A DNA stretch of 64,000 nucleotides, from assembly GCA_022414725.1 (NCBI GenBank), contig CM039463.1:83478172-83542171 (forward strand), in the 5' to 3' direction. This document shows, one piece after another, positions 1-13,900 of this stretch (positions are counted from its first letter, which is position 1; every line of letters starts with the position of its first letter). Made by a program: the position numbers and the translations under genes. This DNA comes from Microglena sp. YARC. Lineage: Eukaryota; Chlorophyta; Chlorophyceae; Chlamydomonadales; Chlamydomonadaceae. Below the pieces are notes generated by a model that searched no databases, was not told where the DNA came from, and worked only from the letters and a program-made list of their open reading frames with translations.

Positions 1-1505
1 ACAACACAACTCACACCACAACGCACACCACACCACAACACACCACATCACACCACACCACAACACATCACACCACACCACACGCACACCACAAACGCAG
101 ACACACACAAACACACCACACAACACCCACAGACACACACACACCCACACCACACCAACACACAAACACCACACCACACACACCACAAACACACCACACA
201 CCACACGCACACCACACCACACCACACACATACCACACCACACCAAAACGCACACCACACCACACCACACCACACCACACCACAACGCACACCACCACAC
301 CACACCACACCACACCAACACCACACCACACCACAACACACCACACCACACCACAACACAACACATCACACCACAACACAACACAACACAACACAACACA
401 ACACAACACAACACAACACAACACAATACACCACAACGCACAACACAACACAACACAACACAACACAACAAAACACAACACAAACACAACACACACAACA
501 CAACCCAACACAACACCAACCAACACAACACAACACAACACAACACATCACAACACAACACAACTCACTCCACACCACAACGCACACCACAACACAACAC
601 AACACAACACAACACAACACAACAAAACACAACACAACACATCACACCACACCACACCACAACTCACACCACAACGCACACCACAACACACCACACACAC
701 AACACACAACACACACAACACACCACACACACACCACAACACACCACAACACACCACAACACAACACAACACAACTCACTCCACACCACAACGCACACCA
801 CACCACACCACACCACACACCACCACACCACACCACAACGCAACACAACACAACACAACACAACACAACACAACACAACACAACACAATACACCACACCA
901 CAACGCACAACACAACACAACACAACACAACACAACACAACACAACACAACACAATACACCCACATACACCACCACCACAACGCACAACATACAACACAA
1001 CACAACACAACACAATACACACACACACAACACAACACAACACAACACACAACACAACACAACCACAACACACACACCACACCACACCACACCACACCAC
1101 ACCACACCACACACAACACAACACACCACACCACCACACCACACAAACAACTCAACACAACACAACACAACTCACACCACAACGCACACCACACCACACC
1201 ACACCACACTACACCACACCACACCACACCACACCACACCACACCACACACACCACAACACAACACAACGCACCACACACAACACAACACACACACACAC
1301 CACAACACAACACAACACAGCACAACACAACACAACACATCAAATCACACCACACCACAACTCACACCACAACGCACACCACAACACACACACCACCACA
1401 CCACACCCAACACACCACACCACACCACACCACAACACCACAACAATCACACACACACCACACCACATCACACCACAACGCACACCACACCACACACACA
1501 CACCA

Positions 1506-1536
<31 letters not shown>

Positions 1537-4500
1537 ACACTACACACAACACAACACACCCACACACACCACCACAACACACCACAACACCACACACCAC
1601 ACCACACACACCCACAAACACAACACAACACAACACAACACACACATCACACCACACCACAATCACACACACAACTCACACCACAACGCACACCCACAAC
1701 GCACACCACAACGCACACCACACACAACACACACACACCACACCACACCACACCACAACACAACACACGCACACACCGCACCGCACACCACAACCACACA
1801 CACACCACACCAACCACAACACACACAACACAACAACAACACAAACACACACACATCACATCACACCACACCACAACGCTCACACCACAACGCACAAACA
1901 CAACACAACACAACACACACACAACACAACACCACAACACACAACCACAACACACAACACAACCACCAACACCAACACAACACAACACAACCACACACAC
2001 ACCACACACCAACACAAACACACACAAACACAACACAACACACACACAACACACACAACACAACCACAACACAACACAACACAACCACACAACACACACA
2101 CACACAACACAACACAACACACACAACACAACTCCACACCACAACACAACAACACCACACACACACACACAACACAAACACACCACAACACAACACAACA
2201 CCACAACACAACACACACAACAAACACACAACACACAACACAACACAACACACACATCACAACGCACACAACACCACACCACACACAACACACACAACAC
2301 AACACCACAACACACACACACAACACAACACACACACACAACAACCACACCACACACAACACAACACAACACAACACAACACGACAAACCAACACAACAC
2401 AAACAACACCACAACACAACACGACAAACCAACACAACACACACAACACAACTCACCACAACAACGCACACCACAACAGCACACACACACACACACAACA
2501 CACACAACACAACACAACACAACACAACACAACACAACACACCACAACCACAACCACAACCACACCACAACGCACACACACACACCACAACACAACACAA
2601 ACACAACACAACACAACACAACACACACACAACACAACACAAACATCACACCACACCACAACTCACACCCACACACAACACACACAACAACACCACAACA
2701 CAACACACCAACACACACACAACACAACACACACAACACACACACACAACACACACCACAACACACACAACACACCACAACACAACACACAACACAACAC
2801 AACACACAACACAACACAACACAACATAACAACACCACAACACACACACAACACAAACAACAACACAACACATCACACACAAACACAACACACACTCACA
2901 CCACACAACACAACACACACACACACACAACACACACACAACACAACACAACACAACACACACACAACACAACACAACACAACACACAACACACACAACA
3001 CAATACAACACAACCAACACAACACACACAACACACCACAACACCACACACACACACCACACCACAACACAACACCACACCACACAACACAACACCACAC
3101 CACAACACACAACAACACCACCACAACACCACACAACACAACACAACACAACACACACCAAACACAAACACACACACAACACAACACACACCACAACACA
3201 CCACAACACAACACACACACAAACACACACACACCACACACAACACAACACACACACACACAACACAACACACACTCACACCACAACGCACACACACACA
3301 ACACACACACCACACCACACCACAACACACAACACAACACAACACACACACAACACAACACACACACACAACACAACACAACACCACACACAACACAACA
3401 CAACACAACACACACAACACAACACATCACACACAACACAATACCACACCACACACGCACACCACAACACACACCACAACACAACACGACACAACACAAC
3501 ACACACCACACACAACACAACACAACACAACACACAACACACACACCACAACTCACACCACAACGCACACCAACACACCACACCACACACACACAACACA
3601 ACACAACACAAACACAACACAACACAACACAACATCACACACAACACAACTCACACCACAACGCACACCACACACACACAACAACATACACAACACAACA
3701 CACACAACAAACACAACACAACACAACACAACACAACACATCACACCACAACAACTCACACACACAACGCACACCACACACACAACACACAACACACACA
3801 CACAACACAACACAACACAACACAACAACACAACACACACAACACAACACCACAACACACCACATCACACCACAACACACACAACACAACACACACCACA
3901 ACACCACAACACAACACAAACAACACAACACAACCACAACACACACACACACCACACCACACCACACCACACACTCACACCACAACACACACAACACAAC
4001 ACAACACACACAACACACACAACACAACACAACACAACGCACACCACACCTCACCACACCACACTACACCACACCACACCACACCACAACACACACAACA
4101 CAACACAACACAACACAACACATCACACCACACCACAACACACCACATCACACCACACCACAACACACACACACACACACATTCACACCACACCACACCA
4201 CACCACAACTCACACCACAACGCACACCACACCACACCAAACACAACACCACACCACACCACACCACACCACACACACCACACACACACACACACCACAC
4301 ACAACACATCACACCACACCACAACTCACACCACAACGCACCACACCACACCACACCACACCACACCACACCACACCAAACCAAACCACACCACACCACA
4401 ACACATCACACCACACCACAACTCACACCACAACGCACACCACAACACAACACAACACAACACAACACAACACAACACAACACAACACAACAAAACACAC

Positions 4501-4808
4501 CACAACACAACACAACACAACACAACAAAACACAACACAACACAACACAACACAACACAACACAACACAACAAAACACACCACACCACAACACAACACAA
4601 CACGACACAACACAACACAACACAACACAACACAACACAACACAACGCACACCACAATGCACACCACACCACACCACACCGTACCACAACACAACACAAC
4701 ACAACACAACACAACACAACACAACACATCACACCACACCACACCACATCTCACACCACAACGCACACCACACCACACCACACCACACCACACCACACCA
4801 CACACACT
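1..4808. repeat. Satellite-like A/C pentamer array (ACACC/ACACA)
   Basis: About 4.8 kb built almost only from A and C on the plus strand, as interleaved pentamers (CCACA, CAACA) and CA dinucleotides. Blocks containing CTCACACCACAACGCACACC recur every few hundred bases, suggesting a higher-order repeat. G and T are nearly absent from this strand. The long Cys/Val/Trp 'ORFs' on the minus strand are by-products of the pentamer. It lies directly upstream of the first recognised exon of the metallophosphatase gene, so it may be an upstream intron or 5' flank. Confidence 0.95.
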
Positions 4809-4863
4809 AGTTTTCTTCAATGAATAATAATGGACTTTCGTCTGGGTTTGCAGATTTACCAAA
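4809..4863 (+). other. Leader before exon 1 with a possible 3' splice site
   Basis: A short unique stretch between the satellite and the start codon. It contains a pyrimidine-leaning tract ending in GGGTTTGCAG at 4844-4853, then ATTTACCAAA and the ATG at 4864. This may be the acceptor of a 5'-UTR intron, or of an upstream exon (for example one coding a transit peptide) whose intron would be the A/C satellite. No upstream exon can be identified. Confidence 0.4.
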
Positions 4864-4986
4864 ATGGCGGCGCAAGCTGGAGCTGGTCCGAGCGCCAGGC
4901 TGGCAATCATTGGAGACATACATGGCATGTGGGGGGCTGAAGATGAGGTGGCCCTCAACTGCTTGGGGGCTGACATGACACTCTTT
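4864..4986 (+). CDS. Metallophosphoesterase exon 1 (residues 1-41)
   Basis: Starts at the ATG in AAAATGGCGGCG and ends in phase 0 at CTCTTT before the donor GTGAGTATC. It encodes GDIHG at residues 17-21, the first metal-binding motif. Two decayed copies of its 3' half together with the donor follow within intron 1. Confidence 0.88.
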
Positions 4987-7900
4987 GTGAGTATCTCACC
5001 TCCACCACCACCACCACCACCACCACCACCACCATCACCACACACCACACCACACCACACACCACACACCACACACCACACACCACACTCCACACACCAC
5101 ACACCACACACCACACACCACACACCACACACCACGCACCACACATCATCCACACCACACCACACACCACACACCATCACCATCACCATCACCATCACCA
5201 TCACCATCACCATCACCATCACCACCACCATCACCACCACCATCACCACACACCACACCACACACCACACACCACACAAAGACAACACCCCAGGATCCAC
5301 AGCATTGATGATCATGTAGATGAGGAGGCCCTGGACTGCCTGGGGGGTGATATGGCCCTCTTTGTGAGTATCTCACCACCACCACCACCACCACCACCAC
5401 CACCACCACCATCATCACCACACACCACACCAAACACCACACACCACATACCACACACCACACAAAGGCAACACCCCAGGATCCAAAGCATTGATGATCA
5501 TGAAGGTGAGGAGGCCCTGAACTGTCTGGGGGGTGACATGGCCCTCTTTGTGAGTATCTCACCACCACCACCACCACCATCACCATCACCATTTAATTTT
5601 CTAATTTTTGTTTCTTATGTTTGTGTGCAGTCAATCAACATTGATCAAATAATTTGAATGTAACGCATGGGGTATTTCGATTAATTTATTTAATATATTT
5701 ATTTCGATTAATTTTTTTAATTGTGTTTGTTATGTTTGTTTGCCGTCAATCAACATAGTTAAAACATTTTTGAAAGTAACAAGTGGCGGCTTTCAATTTC
5801 AGTTTTGAATGTAACAAGTGGCGGCTTTCAATTTTAATTTTGGAATGTAACAAGTGGCGGCTTTCAATTTCAGTTTTGAATGTAACAAGTGGCGGCTTTC
5901 AATTTAAGTTTTGAATGTAACAAGTGGCGGCTTTCAATTTAAGTTTTGAAATTTTGGTTGTTATGTTTGTGTGCAGTCAATAACCATTGATAAAAGCTTT
6001 TTGAATGTAACAGGTGGGGGATTTCAATGCAACGTAATTTGCACTTTTGAATGTAACAGGTGGGGGATTTCAATGCAACGTAATTTGCACTTTTGAATGT
6101 AACAGGTGTGGGATTTCAATGCAACGTAATTTGCACTTTTGAATGTAACAGGTGGGGGATTTCGATGCAACGTAATTTGCACTTTTGAATGTAACAGGTG
6201 GGGGATTTCAATGCAACGTAATGCAATGTAAAGCAACGTGTTGCAACGTAATTTGCACTTTTGAAAGTATCAACTTTTGAATGTAACAGGTGGGGGATTT
6301 CAATACAACATAATGCAATGCAGGCGTTAGGTTGCTCAAACGTGATTTATTGCGAAGTTAAGATTTTGGCCGCTTTGGGTGAAAAAAACTTTGGGCCCCT
6401 CTAACTTTTGTACAACTTTATTTTTGGCTCAAAACATTTGTTTACATAGTTTGAGGATAAGCTCTATCCAAAGCAAAGATGCGGTACGGCAGCTTTTTTC
6501 TTGCCCCCCCCCCCCCCTCCCCCCCCCTCCCCCCCCCCCCCCCCCCCCCCCCTCGATGCAATGTTAAACAACTTAATGCTACATAACTTGCACTTCTGAA
6601 TGTATCAACTTTTGAATGTAACAGGTGGGGGATTTCGGAGAGGAGGATGTTGAGTTGGTGAAAAAACTTGCGGCTGTAAAAATGCCCAAGGCTATCATGT
6701 TGGGCAATCATGATGCTTGGTAAGTTATGGAGTTGGTGTTGTTGTTGGTGGTAATGGTGGTGGTGATCATGGAGTTGTTGTTGGTGGTGGTAATGGAGTT
6801 GGTGCTGGTGGTGGCCTTGGTGAAACAACTGGCGGGTATGAAGATGCCCAAGGCAATCATGTTGAGCAATCATGATGCTTGGTAAGGTAAGGAGTTGGTG
6901 TTGTTATTGGTGGTGGTGGTGGTGTTGGTCGTGGCTGTGTTGTTGTTGGTGGAATTGTTGTTGTTGGTGGTGGAATTGTTGTTGGTGGTGTTGTTGGTAA
7001 TGGAGGTGTTGTTGTTGATGGTGGTAATGGAGTTGATGAAACAAGTGGTGTGTGTAAAGATGCCCAAGGCTATCGTGTTGGGCAATCATGATGCTTGGTA
7101 AGTTATGGAGTTGGTGCTGTTGCTGGTGGTGGCGGTAATGGTGGTGGTGATCATGGAGTTGTTGGTGGTGGTGGTAATGGAGTTGATGAAACAAGTGGTG
7201 TGTGTAAAGATGCCCAAAGCTATCATGTTGGGCAATCATGATGCTTGGTAAGTTATGGAGTTGGTGGTGTTGTTGTTGTTGGTGGTGGTGGTAATGTAGT
7301 TGGTGATGGTGGAGGTGATGGTGATGGTGGTAATGGATCTTCAAAAACTGAAAAAGCCGAACAAAATGAAAAAACGAACAAAATGAAAAAACGAAAAAAT
7401 GGAAAAATGGAAAAAATGCCTCTTCTTCAACCCATCCCTGTCTTCCCCGACCCATGCCACAACAGCTCATCATCCAATCATCCCTCTAACAAACGTTCAG
7501 GTGGAGCCTGAAGGAGCATCGTAGAGCTTCAAAAACTGAAATAGCTGAAAAAACACAGAAAACACAGAAGAAGAAAAACAATGCCTCTTCCCCAACCCAG
7601 CCTGTCTTTCCCGAACCATCCCACCTCAGCTCATCATCCAATCATCCCCCTAACAAACGTTCAGGTAGAGCCTGAAGGAGCATCGTAGAGCTTCAAAAAC
7701 TGAAATAGCTGAAAAAACACAGAAAACACAGAAGAAGAAAAACAATGCCTCTTCCCCAACCCAGCCTGTCTTTCCCGAACCATCCCACCTCAGCTCATCA
7801 TCCAATCATCCCCCTAACAAACATTCAGGTAGAGCCTGAAGGAGCATCGTAGAGCTTCAAAAACTGAAATAGCTGAAAAAACACAGAAAACACAGAAGAA

Positions 7901-10900
7901 GAAAAACAATGCCTCTTCCCCAACCCAGCCTGTCTTTCCCGACCCATCCCACCTCAGCTCATCATCCAATCATCCCCCTAACAAACATTCAGGTAGAGCC
8001 TGAAGGAGCATCGTAGAGCTTCAAAAACTGAAATAGCTGAAAAAACACAGAAAACACAGAAGAAGAAAAACAATGCCTCTTCCCCAACCCAGCCTGTCTT
8101 TCCCGAACCATCCCACCTCAGCTCATCATCCAATCATCCCCCTAACAAACGTTCAGGTAGAGCCTGAAGGAGCATCGTAGAGCTTCAAAAACTGAAATAG
8201 CTGAAAAAACACAGAAAACACAGAAGAAGAAAAACAATGCCTCTTCCCCAACCCAGCCTGTCTTTCCCGACCCATCCCACCTCAGCTCATCATCCAATCA
8301 TCCCTCTAACAAACGTTCAGGTGGAGCCTGAAGGAGCATCGTAGAGCTTCAAAAACTGAAATAGCTGAAAAAACACAGAAAAAAAAAAAAAAAAAAAAAC
8401 AGAAAGAAAAAAAAAAAACTGAAAAAACTGAAAAAACTGCCTCTTCCCCTACCCATCCCTGTCTTTCCCGACCCATGCCACCTCAGCTCATCATCCAATC
8501 ATCCCTCTAACGAACGTTCAGGTGGAGTCTGAAGGAGCATCGCAGAGCTTCAAAAACTGAAACCCCCGCCAGTCCATGCGTCACAGAGGAGGCCACCAAG
8601 GCTTATAGAATTGCCAGGTACTGCTGTTTTGTTTTAGTAATAGGTACTGCTGTTTTTTGGGGCATGTCTATTTGGCCTATTTGCCTTTGCCTTTACCGCC
8701 TAGACTGTAAAAACACGCACAGGCCTTTTGTCAGGTACTACTGTTGTTTTGTGCGAAGCGTCGCAGAGGAGGCAGCCAAGGCTTATAGAATTGCCAGGAA
8801 CTGCTGTTTGAATTGCCAGGAACTGCTGTTTTTTTGCCAGGAACGGCTGTTTGAATTGCCAGGAACTGCCAGGAACTGCTGTTAGAATTGCCAGGAACTG
8901 CTGTTTTTTTGTGCGATGCGCCGCCATTCCGTCACTGCATAGCAACGCATTGGTCTCGCTAATCTAGTCAGAAAGACCCCTCTAAATAGAATTGCCAGGT
9001 ACTGCTGTTTCTATTTAGTAATAGGTACTTCTTTGTTTTTAGTAATAGGTACTACGTTTTCTTTTTGTGCGACGCGTCGCCATTCTGTCATTGCATAGCT
9101 AGTGCATCTGAATGTTGGCATTCATCGTTTGGTTGTTACAGTCCAGAGGTAGCCAAGTAGGCTATTATCAGGAATTCGTACGACTGTGTTTTTGTGCGAG
9201 GCGTCCCCATTCCGTCACTGCATAGCTAGTGCGTCTGATTGCTGGCATTCATTATTTGGATGTTTGGTTGTTGCAGTCCAGGGGGTAGCCAAGCAGGCTA
9301 TTGTCAGGAATAGGAACTGCTGTGTTTTTGTGCAAGGCGTCGCCATTCCGTCATTGCATAGCTAGTGTGTCTGAATGCTGGCATTCATCATGTGGTTGTT
9401 GGGTTATTACAGTCCAGGGGTAGCCAAGTAGCTTATTATCATGAATTTGTATGACTGTTATTTTGCGAGGCGTCGCCATTCTGTCATTGCATAGCTAGTG
9501 TGTCTGAATGCTGGCATTCATCTTTTGGTTGTTGGGTTGTTACAGTCCAGGGGGTAGCCAAGTAGGCTATTGTCATGAATAGGCTATTGGCAGCAGAGTA
9601 CTACATTTTGTCATGTTGGGTTGAGCTGTCGACGCAACTGCCTCCTTTAGGTTTGCGCTTTTGCCTCAACTGAAAACGAAAATCTGTGCGCTGTGCCCAG
9701 AGGGAGTTCAAAAGATTGCGTCAATCGCTCAGTCAGGCTCCAAAACCTTGCGCGCTAGCTAGCACACAAACACACCGCCACCACCACACAACACACACAC
9801 ACACACACAAACACACCACCACACACACACACAAACACCTAGCTAGCGCGTGTAGCACCCTGATTGGCAGGAATAGGCAATTGACAAGAATAGGCTTTTT
9901 TCAGGAATAGGCGATTGGCAGGACCTATCAGAAGCCCGCCAGTGTATCTTTGTTTTAGCTACGCGTAGGAGCTTCTCAATGCTTTTTCTTTTGAAGCCCT
10001 CCTATTACAGTTGGGCAATTAGGCTTCAGTCTATTTGGCTGTAACATACACATCAGCAGCTTCTAAGCAGCTCCGATTCCCTGTCCTTGGGTCAAACCCG
10101 AAGCTAGCAAGTGTCTGAATGCTGGCTTTCATCTTTTGGTTGTTTGGTTGTTACAGTCCAGGGGGTAGCCAAGTAGGTTATTGTCAGGAATAGGTGCCAG
10201 TGTTGTTTTTGGCCGAGGCGTCGCCATTGCGTCCCTGCATAGCTAGTGTGTCTGAATGCTGGCATTCATCATGTGCTTGTTGGGTTTCAGTCTAGCGGGT
10301 AGCCAAGTAGGCTATTGTCAGGAATAGGCTATTGGCAGCAGGGTTCGCTTAGGACGCAAGTGCCTCCTTACGGGTCGCGCTTTTGCCTCAACTGAAAACG
10401 GAAATCTGCGTGTAGTGCCTAGGGGGAGTTCAAAATTGCGTCTGTCGCACAATTCGGTTTGAAAACCTTGCGGGCTAGCGCACGATAGCGCGTCCTGTAG
10501 TACCCTGATTGGCAGGAATAGGATTTTTTCAGGAATATGCAATTTTCAGGAATAGGCTTTTGGCAGGACCTATCAGAAGCCCGTCAGTATATATATTTTT
10601 AGCTACGCGTAGCAGCTCCTCAATGCTTTTTCTTTTTAAGCCCTCCTATTACGGTTGGGCAAGTCCCTTTAGCCTATTTGGCCTACCTGTGGACTGTAAC
10701 ATACACAGCAGCAGCTTCTGAGCAGCTCCGATTCCCTGTCCTTGGGTCAAACCCAAAGCTAGCTAGTGCGGCTGAAAGCTGGCATGACATTCAAACACAG
10801 CTGGAAGCTTTGGGTTTGACCCAGTGGCTGGCTAATGGAGCTATCTGGAAGCTACCATGCGTAGTCCAGAAATGAAACAGTGAAGGTCATGCTATTGGGA

Positions 10901-13900
10901 CCTCCTCTTGGGACCCCTCTTGGGACCCCTTGGGACGCCTTCGGACCAATCGGGACCTCTCGGAACCTCTCTTGGGACTCTTTGGGGCCACTTGGGACGC
11001 CTTCAGACCAATTGGGACCTCTTGGGACGCCTTGGGAACAATTGGGACCCCTTGTCACCTCTTGGGACCCTTTGGGACCTGTTGGGACATCTTGGGACCC
11101 CTTGGGACCCCCTTGGACCAATTGGGACCTATTGAGACCTATTGAGACCTATAGGGAGCCCTGTAATTGAATTGCTCCCTTCAAGCTTTACCTTGTGCTG
11201 TCTTGAATCCATTTTTTTCTGGCAAAATCTCGGCACTTCAATTTTTACCAGTTTTATGGTCATTTGGCTTCCTTCGGATCAATTCGGGTCCAAAAGTTTT
11301 TTTTTCTTTCTCGAAAATATTTTAAAGATTAGATGAACCATATTCCCGGAGCTGGTCCCGATTTGAGAAGGTCACTTTTGTCTCCGAAACGCCCTACCTT
11401 GTGCTGTCTTGAATCCGAGCAAGTTAAGTGTTGAAGGTTTAGGCCTTAAGTTTATTTGCATCACCTTCCCATCACATCATCGTCACCAACAACATCCGCC
11501 CCTCACATTGCCAGGGTTTAGGGTTCAGGGTTTATCATCGCCGACATCATCCTCCCCTCACATTACCAGGGTTTAGGGTTTATAATCGCTGACATCATCC
11601 TCCCCCTCACATCATCAGAGTTTAGGGTTTGGGGTTAAGGGTTCAGGGTTTATCATCGCCGACATCATCCTCCCCTCACATCATCAGATTTTGGGGGTTG
11701 GGGTTAAGGGTTCAGGGTTTATCATGGCCGACATCATCCTCCCCTCACATTGCCAGGGTTTAGGGTTTATAATCGCTGACATCATCTTCCTCTCACATCA
11801 TCAGAGTTTAGGGCTTGGGGTTAAGGGTTCAGGGTTTATCATCGCCGACATCATCCTCCCCTCACATCATAAGGGTTTAGGGTTTAGGGTTTAGGGTTCA
11901 GGGTTTATCATCGCCGACATCATCCTTTCCTAACATTGCCAGGGTTTAGGGTTTATCATCGCCGACATCATCCCCCCCTCACATTGCCAGGGGTCTGTCT
12001 ACTGAAGAGGAAGAGGGAGAGGGAGAGGCAGAGGGTGAGGAAGCATGCAATATAAAAAAGCAATTCCAGATCCTCGGCCCCTCCCATGTTGGCTACTCAA
12101 CCATAGGAGTGCCCAAGCCACAGGGCAGCCAAGGTGAGAATTTTACTGTTAATTTTAATTTTGTAACATGATTTTCAGCCATACGCGGGGAGAGTAGGTG
12201 GTATTGAAGAATACCGTTTTTGTTTTTTTCTTTTACTTGGGGTTATTAAACTCCATTGTAAACTCACATTGAACTATATAGAAATGAGGATTAAATGGAG
12301 GGGTTCCTACTATAGTAGGAATATAACCTCCAATGGCAGCACCGAAATGGTTAACACCAGGATTATCAGTATCAAGCCATGTATTAGCTTTAGGTGCAGC
12401 ACCACCAATAGCTCCAGCAGTAGCTACCTCAAACTGGACGTTGGGTTTGCAAGTAAGGCTAAAATTCTTGTAGGGATCAGAGACTCTTGTGACTGAAGAA
12501 TCTTGAAAAGCAATCCTCAGCCATATGAGTCCCCATGCCTGAGGAAACCCATGGTGAGAATTGGATTTAAATTTGAATTTGAATCTGTTACATGTTTTTT
12601 AGCCATATGAGTGCCCATGCCGCAGGGCAGCTAACGTGATAATTGGATTTATATTTAAATTTGAATTTGTTACATGATTTTTAAGCCATGTGAGTGCCCA
12701 TGCCGCAGGGTAGCCAAGGTGAGAATTTGAATTTGAATTTTAATTTTAATTTTAATTTGTTGCATGATTTTTCAGCCATAGGTTTGCCCATGCCGCAGGG
12801 CAGCCTAGGTGAGAATTTGAATTTGAATTTGAATTTTGTTACTTGATTTTTCAGCCATAGGAGTGCCCATGCCTCAGGGCAGCCAAGGTGAGAATTGGAT
12901 TCAAATTAAAAAAGGAAATTTGTCCGGAATTTGTTGCATGTTTTTTCAGCCGTAGGAGTGCCCATGCCTGAGGGAAGCCAAGGTGAGAATTGGATTTAAA
13001 TTTGAATTTGAATTTGTACATGGTTTTTGAGCCATACGAGTGCCCAAGCTGCAGAGATGCCAAGGTGAGAATTTAATTTTAATTTTAATTTTAGTTCGTA
13101 CATGGTTTTCAGCCAACTCTGGGCTGCTCACCATCTTTCAATGCCAAGTCCCGACAGAAGAATCGGGTTGATTAGGGTCCTGGGTATTGTAGAATTAAAT
13201 GATTGCTGTAACACGAACAAATATTTTTGAGAAAAGGAAAATTGAACCTGAATTGGTGGATAAAACTCCAGCATGAAGCTGGTCATGAATCCTGATTCCT
13301 TTTGAAGTATGGAAATACTGAGTACATTTTTGATACGAAGCGCACAATCAAATTATCATCCCAGATGAGTTGATGATTTAACTATATTGTAGAATTAAAT
13401 GATCGCTGTATCTCGGACTCAGGGATCACGTCAGTAAAACGATTGTATGTGGTTCACTTCATCAACTGCTTTTAATGTCTAGCCCTTCCTGTCACGGTAA
13501 CAGCACAGTAATTACATGACAATTGGTGGTTGGCCCTGGTGCAAGCAAATGGGCTGGCCCCCTAAACCTCAGGCCTCGTTAGAAGGTGTACTATGTTTCT
13601 GCTATTTCTTTATTTAAACGCTCACTTGTTGGTGGTTGGTGGTTGGCCCTGGTGCAAGCAAACGGGCTGGCCCCCTCAACCTCAGGCCTCGTTAGAAGGT
13701 GTACTATTTTTGGCGGAGCCCCCTCTTCAGTGGGGCGGGAGCCCCCATGTTAACCCATTTGTCCGTCCGTCCGACCAACCGACCGACCGACCGACCGACC
13801 GATCATCCATCCGTCTGACCGCGATAAAGCCTGACATGTCAGCCAACGTCTCGAAACTAACTCGCTTCCGTTGCCATCTGTCGCTCCGTCACGATCACTC

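Noticed and set aside
48..4747. Many long Cys/Val/Trp-rich ORFs on the minus strand
   Set aside because: They arise because the A/C pentamer array lacks stop triplets on the reverse strand; composition follows the repeat unit exactly and has no protein-like features.
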